Source: Patescibacteria group bacterium UBA3291 (GTDB lineage Bacteria > Patescibacteriota > Gracilibacteria > Absconditabacterales > Absconditicoccaceae). Taken from it: a stretch of 10,420 nt of DNA. The position numbers were made by a program, and so were the translations under genes. Where the stretch lies: contig DETJ01000010.1 in assembly GCA_002361595.1 (NCBI GenBank), positions 1 to 10,420 of the forward strand, in the 5' to 3' direction. Of the stretch, positions 7,162-10,420 are shown one piece after another (position 1 is the stretch's first letter; each line of letters begins with the position of its first letter). The notes under the pieces are model-generated. The model was not told where the DNA came from. It was given only the letters and a program-made list of their open reading frames with translations, and made no database searches.

Positions 7162-9684
7162 TTAAACTCAAACTCTAAAATATATTTCTTTATCTACGAT
7201 TTCTCTCTTACTTCACCATCTAAGAGATGAAATTTCTTTGATAATCTGAACTTTTTCAGGTGAATTACGATATTCTAATCCATGTGGAAATCACGGGTAA
7301 AGAACTTTTGATTTAAATGTGAATGGTCTAGTTTGCTGATTATTAATAGAAATTTTACATGCTCACATGAATGCTTCAGTCGAAGTTAGATCTGTCTGAT
7401 TAAATTCAGGCTCAAATTCTTTTTGTAAGAATTCTGCATCTGGAGCTCAGACTTTATAAACAAACATATTTCCAATGTTACCAAAAATTGTCTTAGACAT
7501 GTCCATACTTCATCATAATCACTCTTGTTTAAGCTGATCAATATATTGGTGGGCTACTACTAGTCAAACCTTATATTTTCTGGCTTCTGATAGAATAGAT
7601 TCAAAAGATTTGGAAACATAGTTCTGAAATTCATCCACATATAAATAATGTGGGACTCTCTCTGATTCTGGAATTTTTTCTCTTTTTAATGCTGCAAGTT
7701 TTACCTGCATTGCTATAATTCTTCAAACTAATTTTGAAGTTTCCTCTCATGCTATTCATTTTGCTAGATTCATCAAAATAATCTTCTTTTCTTGCATCGC
7801 ATCATAAACATTGAAAGCTGATTTTGGTTGACCGATAATATTTCTGACATAAACTCATGTAGTAAATGGTCAGAATTTCGCCTGAATAAACGGAATAATT
7901 TCAGCCTTTTCTCTATCTCACATTTTTTTATAAGTTTTATTCCACCAAGATGCTACTACTGGATCCTTAATATTTCTAATCTTCGCTTCAGCAAATGCAT
8001 CATCGGTAAAGAGTCTCATAATGTCCACTATAGTTCATCATTCTGGTTGATCCATAAGCAAGAAACAAGCATTACGAAAGTAATCCTGAATTCTTGGTCA
8101 AAATATTTCTGGTCAATACATTTGGATGAACATTTCCACTAAATCATTTGTAACTACATCTTTTTGATCTGCATCGTCTGAATTCACCTCAAGAGGATTT
8201 AATCAAATTGGATATGCTGTATTTCAAAGATCAAAATAAATCAGATCATTTATTCTTTCTTTTGGAAACCATTTCAAAAGGTATTCACAAGCTTCTCCAT
8301 GCGGATCGATAAAAGTAAATCATCTTCCATTATCCATATCATCTACCGCCTGAGCATACATAATTGTAGATTTTCAGGTACCTGTTTGTCAAAGAATGTA
8401 GATATGTCTAAATCTGTCTTTATCTGTGATTCTAATTTCTCTTTCCACTCATCCATAATTATTATATCCAACTACTATTCCTTCACTTGGAATATCGTCT
8501 GGAGCTGGAACGATCTTAAATTTCTGTCGAGCAATTCTTGGATTTTGATTAAATCTTCCATGTGGAAAATGGATCAAAGATGAAAGTTCTTTAATATTTA
8601 AAACGTTATTTTTAGCTGGATGAAGAATCTTATTTAAAAAAACTTTCTGTGTATAAAATATTCTTTCCACAAAATTCCTAGCAAAAAGATTCAATTCATC
8701 ATTCTTTACTTTTTCAAATTTCAATGTATTAAGTCAAAGGTAATTATACTGATTACAAAGCCTAGCTAAATCATCCAACATTTTCTTTGGTCTAGCTTTA
8801 TCTGGAGATGTGGCAATAGCTTTAATCTTTACTTTAAACAGCTCATCATCCATTTTTTTATCAAAATCTGAAAGCTGTTGCTGAGAAAAATTATGTTTAT
8901 TTTTTTCTTCTCATTTCTGTTTTTCTTCTTCTCTTTTCTTCTCACTGGTAAACAAATCGTGCATAAATTTTGCAAATCATGTCCTTTCATTCTTTTTGAT
9001 TTTTTCTCACTGTTTTCTCATATCTTTTAGCCATTTCTCTGATAATGGTTCTGCCAAAATTTGGAAACAGACTTTTTCCTGTTTTCATACATGAGAAAAC
9101 GCTGAAAGTAAACTATCCATAGGATCGGCTTCAAAACTTTCATAGGTCTTGATTGGATATACACTATCCTTAGTCAGAGTAAACTCCCCTCCTGCCATAT
9201 ATTTTCCAGCTTCGAGAAGTTTTGGTTGAGATGTAATTTCTACCAAAGCTCATGGATAAAATGAAGCAATCATTTTTTGCATTGTAAGCAAATGATCTTC
9301 TGGCACTCATACAAAGAATTTTATAATTTCGTTTTCCACTACAAGTTCCATAGAAATATAGTTGTCTCAAAGACTTCTTTTTAATAAATCTGAATCTGAA
9401 ATCGCATAGAAATTTTTATAAACCTGGTTCATAAGTGCAATATTATCTTTCATAGAATTAACATGATCACTAGCTTCGATATCTGAACTTCTAGCTACTG
9501 CATTTTTAGGCACACGAACCTGTAAGAATCTAATTTTTTGACTCTGTTTATACCTATGATTTTTAATTCTACGAATAATAAAAAACCTTCGAAAGAATCG
9601 ACAGATTCGCATCAAAGCTCATGCACATATCAAACTGATTAAGAATATTATTAAATCGCTCATCTCTGCAAAAATATAAAACAT
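7162..9684 (-). CDS. VirD4/TraG-like membrane-anchored ATPase
   Basis: A complete protein of 840 residues from the ATG at 9684 (833 if the ATG at 9663 is used). A hydrophobic segment at about residues 2-24 (SDLIIFLISLICAGAL) precedes the Arg-rich RICRFFRRFFIIRR and anchors it with the bulk in the cytoplasm. A globular N-terminal region and a charged Lys/Glu-rich stretch around residues 220-265 follow. The ATPase domain starts with a Walker A GQTGTGKST at 432-440 and has Walker B YLYVDEFQNY (D684/E685). Past it SILSEARKYKVGLVVAHQYIDQL matches the TraG/TraD/VirD4 type of motor (TraM-recognition region). Such hexameric ATPases drive DNA or protein through type IV systems, and related proteins are common in CPR genomes; the cargo here is unknown. 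Two of three P-loop glycines are TGA. It heads the putative operon with three predicted surface proteins. Confidence 0.92.
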
Positions 9685-9688
9685 ATCT

Positions 9689-9694
9689 ATTATA
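9689..9694 (-). promoter_or_regulatory. TATAAT -10-like box before the ATPase gene
   Basis: A consensus TATAAT on the minus strand, preceded at 17 bases by a poor -35 (TTTGCT). It ends only 4 bases before the ATG at 9684. If real, the message would start at about that ATG, favouring either a nearly leaderless message or translation from the ATG at 9663. The sequence is very AT-rich, so chance is a serious alternative. Confidence 0.35.
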
Positions 9695-9704
9695 TTCAAA
9701 TTCC

Positions 9705-9733
9705 AAAAAAAAGCAAAAAATCTGCGATAGATT
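9705..9733 (-). terminator. Possible weak terminator after queA
   Basis: On the minus strand AATCT, a five-base loop and AGATT are followed by T-runs (9715-9720 and 9705-9712). The stem is only five base pairs with one G-C pair, so it may slow or partly stop transcription rather than end it fully. Confidence 0.35.
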
Positions 9734-9769
9734 GTAATTAAAAGTCAAAATACTATTGCGTTTTACACG

Positions 9770-9790
9770 AAATAATATGTGATATTATTT
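9770..9790. repeat. Perfect 9-bp inverted repeat at the queA stop
   Basis: AAATAATAT and ATATTATTT are separated by three bases and overlap the queA TAA (9785-9787). It consists only of A and T in the arms. It could be a protein-binding dyad or a weak RNA hairpin. Confidence 0.5.
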
Positions 9791-10420
9791 CCTAATCCAC
9801 ATTCAATCTCAGAAGCTATAGAATTTATATCAATTTTGCTTTGCATACTCATAAGAATTTAGAGTGTTTTTTCTTCACATCAATGCAGAAATAAGCATCA
9901 AAAGTGAAGATTTTGGTAGATGAAAATTAGTAATCATTTCATCGATTATGCGAAATTTCCATCTAGGAAAAATAAAAAGCTGAGTTTCACACACGATACG
10001 ACTTTGCTGAAGAACTACATCGTGGACATATTTTTCATAGTCGGATGGCTGAATATCAGAAGTAATAGATTCTCGAAAATGAAAAGCATCAACATTTGGA
10101 AGGATTGATTCTTTTTCACTGGAAGATAAAGATTTTCGCAAATATGGTAAAGTTTCAAGAAGTCTAACCATTGTAGTTCATACGGCTATCAAATTTTTCT
10201 TTCCATTTTTTCGCTCATAGATCTGCTGAAAAAGTGAATTTTCGATAATAATCGGTTCTCTGTGGATTTTATGTTTTCTAATATCAGATTCATAAACTGG
10301 TTTGAAAGTTCCTAATCCAACGTGTAATGTTGTAAAATTTATCTCCACTCACTTTGAACGTAAATCTGAAAGTAATTTTTGAGAGAAATGAAGAGATGCC
10401 GTAGGAGCCGCAGCTGAACC
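9785..10420 (-). CDS. queA: QueA, SAM:tRNA ribosyltransferase-isomerase (3' part)
   Basis: The C-terminal 211 residues of QueA; the first part lies beyond the right edge. QueA transfers and rearranges the ribosyl group of S-adenosylmethionine onto 7-aminomethyl-7-deazaguanine in tRNA to form epoxyqueuosine, in the cytoplasm. Family landmarks in order are GSAAAPTASLHFS, TTLHVGLGTFKPV, IAVGTTMVRLLET, TNFHLPKSSLLMLISA and the terminal YKFYSFGDGMWI. Position IAVGTT is usually IAVGTTSVR, so the Ser to Met change is mild. Six or so TGA codons fall at conserved glycines, such as AVGTT (10178-10180) and both glycines of SFGDGM. The length left of a typical protein of about 340 residues fits a 5' part of roughly 130-150 codons outside the window. 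It reads towards the ATPase gene, 100 bases away. Confidence 0.96.

Larger units (their letters stand above)
9685..9784. other. AT-rich gap between queA and the ATPase gene
   Basis: A 100-base region with no gene. It holds most of a perfect inverted repeat at the queA end, a weak hairpin with T-runs that could end queA transcription, and a TATAAT just before the ATPase start. Nothing else is recognisable. Confidence 0.6.

Noticed and set aside
7828..8142. Plus-strand open frame of 104 codons
   Set aside because: It lies opposite the ATPase core, has no family signature, and its Ser/Ile/Phe/His-rich composition is that of an antisense shadow.
8299..8583. Plus-strand open frame of 94 codons
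   Set aside because: It is antisense to the Walker A region of the ATPase gene and carries no recognisable motif.
9170..9370. Minus-strand open frame of 66 codons in another phase
   Set aside because: It overlaps the ATPase N-terminal region in the wrong frame; the ATPase frame runs through without TAA or TAG.
330..9684. UGA read as tryptophan (code 4) instead of glycine
   Set aside because: TGA falls on invariant glycines (HVGH, P-loop, NGKVRG) while conserved tryptophans use TGG.
9920..10108. Plus-strand open frame of 62 codons
   Set aside because: It is antisense to conserved QueA sequence.
1..10420. CRISPR array, tRNA genes or insertion sequences
   Set aside because: No regularly spaced repeats, cloverleaf sequence in the gaps, or transposase motifs were seen; all gaps are short.

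Overview
This window only makes sense if UGA is read as glycine (genetic code 25). Under the standard code every large gene is shattered into fragments. With UGA = Gly nine continuous genes appear, and the recoded positions fall on invariant glycines: HVGH of leucyl-tRNA synthetase, two glycines of a Walker A P-loop, the glycine after the RluA catalytic motif, and the AVGTT motif of QueA. The organism is therefore most likely a Patescibacteria/CPR member of Absconditabacteria (SR1) or Gracilibacteria (BD1-5/GN02). The DNA is strongly AT-rich, all nine stop codons are TAA, and no gene start has a clear Shine-Dalgarno sequence.

Layout from left to right. Bases 1-264 are the 3' end of an unrecognised, cysteine-containing plus-strand gene. 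It converges on leuS, and a bidirectional terminator lies between them (287-313). leuS (330-2861, minus) is complete. Behind it another minus-strand terminator (2950-2971) ends a two-gene unit: an RluA-family pseudouridine synthase (3501-4529), then a small one-TM protein (2994-3470). A third terminator (4561-4588) closes what looks like a four-gene minus-strand operon, read in the order 9684 to 4609. It encodes a VirD4/TraG-like ATPase with an N-terminal membrane anchor, a membrane-anchored protein with a KPIIYLYP...VEWGG domain, and two three-TM proteins with predicted outward-facing C-terminal domains. The right edge holds the 3' end of queA (9785-10420, minus), with a 100-base AT-rich gap before the ATPase gene.

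The housekeeping genes (leuS, the pseudouridine synthase, queA) concern tRNA and rRNA function. The accessory interest is the ATPase/surface-protein operon. Its three downstream genes show internal relationships: an 18-residue motif shared by two of them, a 36-base repeat at two gene junctions, and a common three-TM layout. This suggests a locus that grew by duplication. The ATPase belongs to a family that drives DNA or protein transfer, so a cell-surface transfer or secretion role is a reasonable but unproven idea. No tRNA, rRNA, CRISPR array or insertion sequence was seen. All translations, counts and coordinates were made by hand from the sequence.
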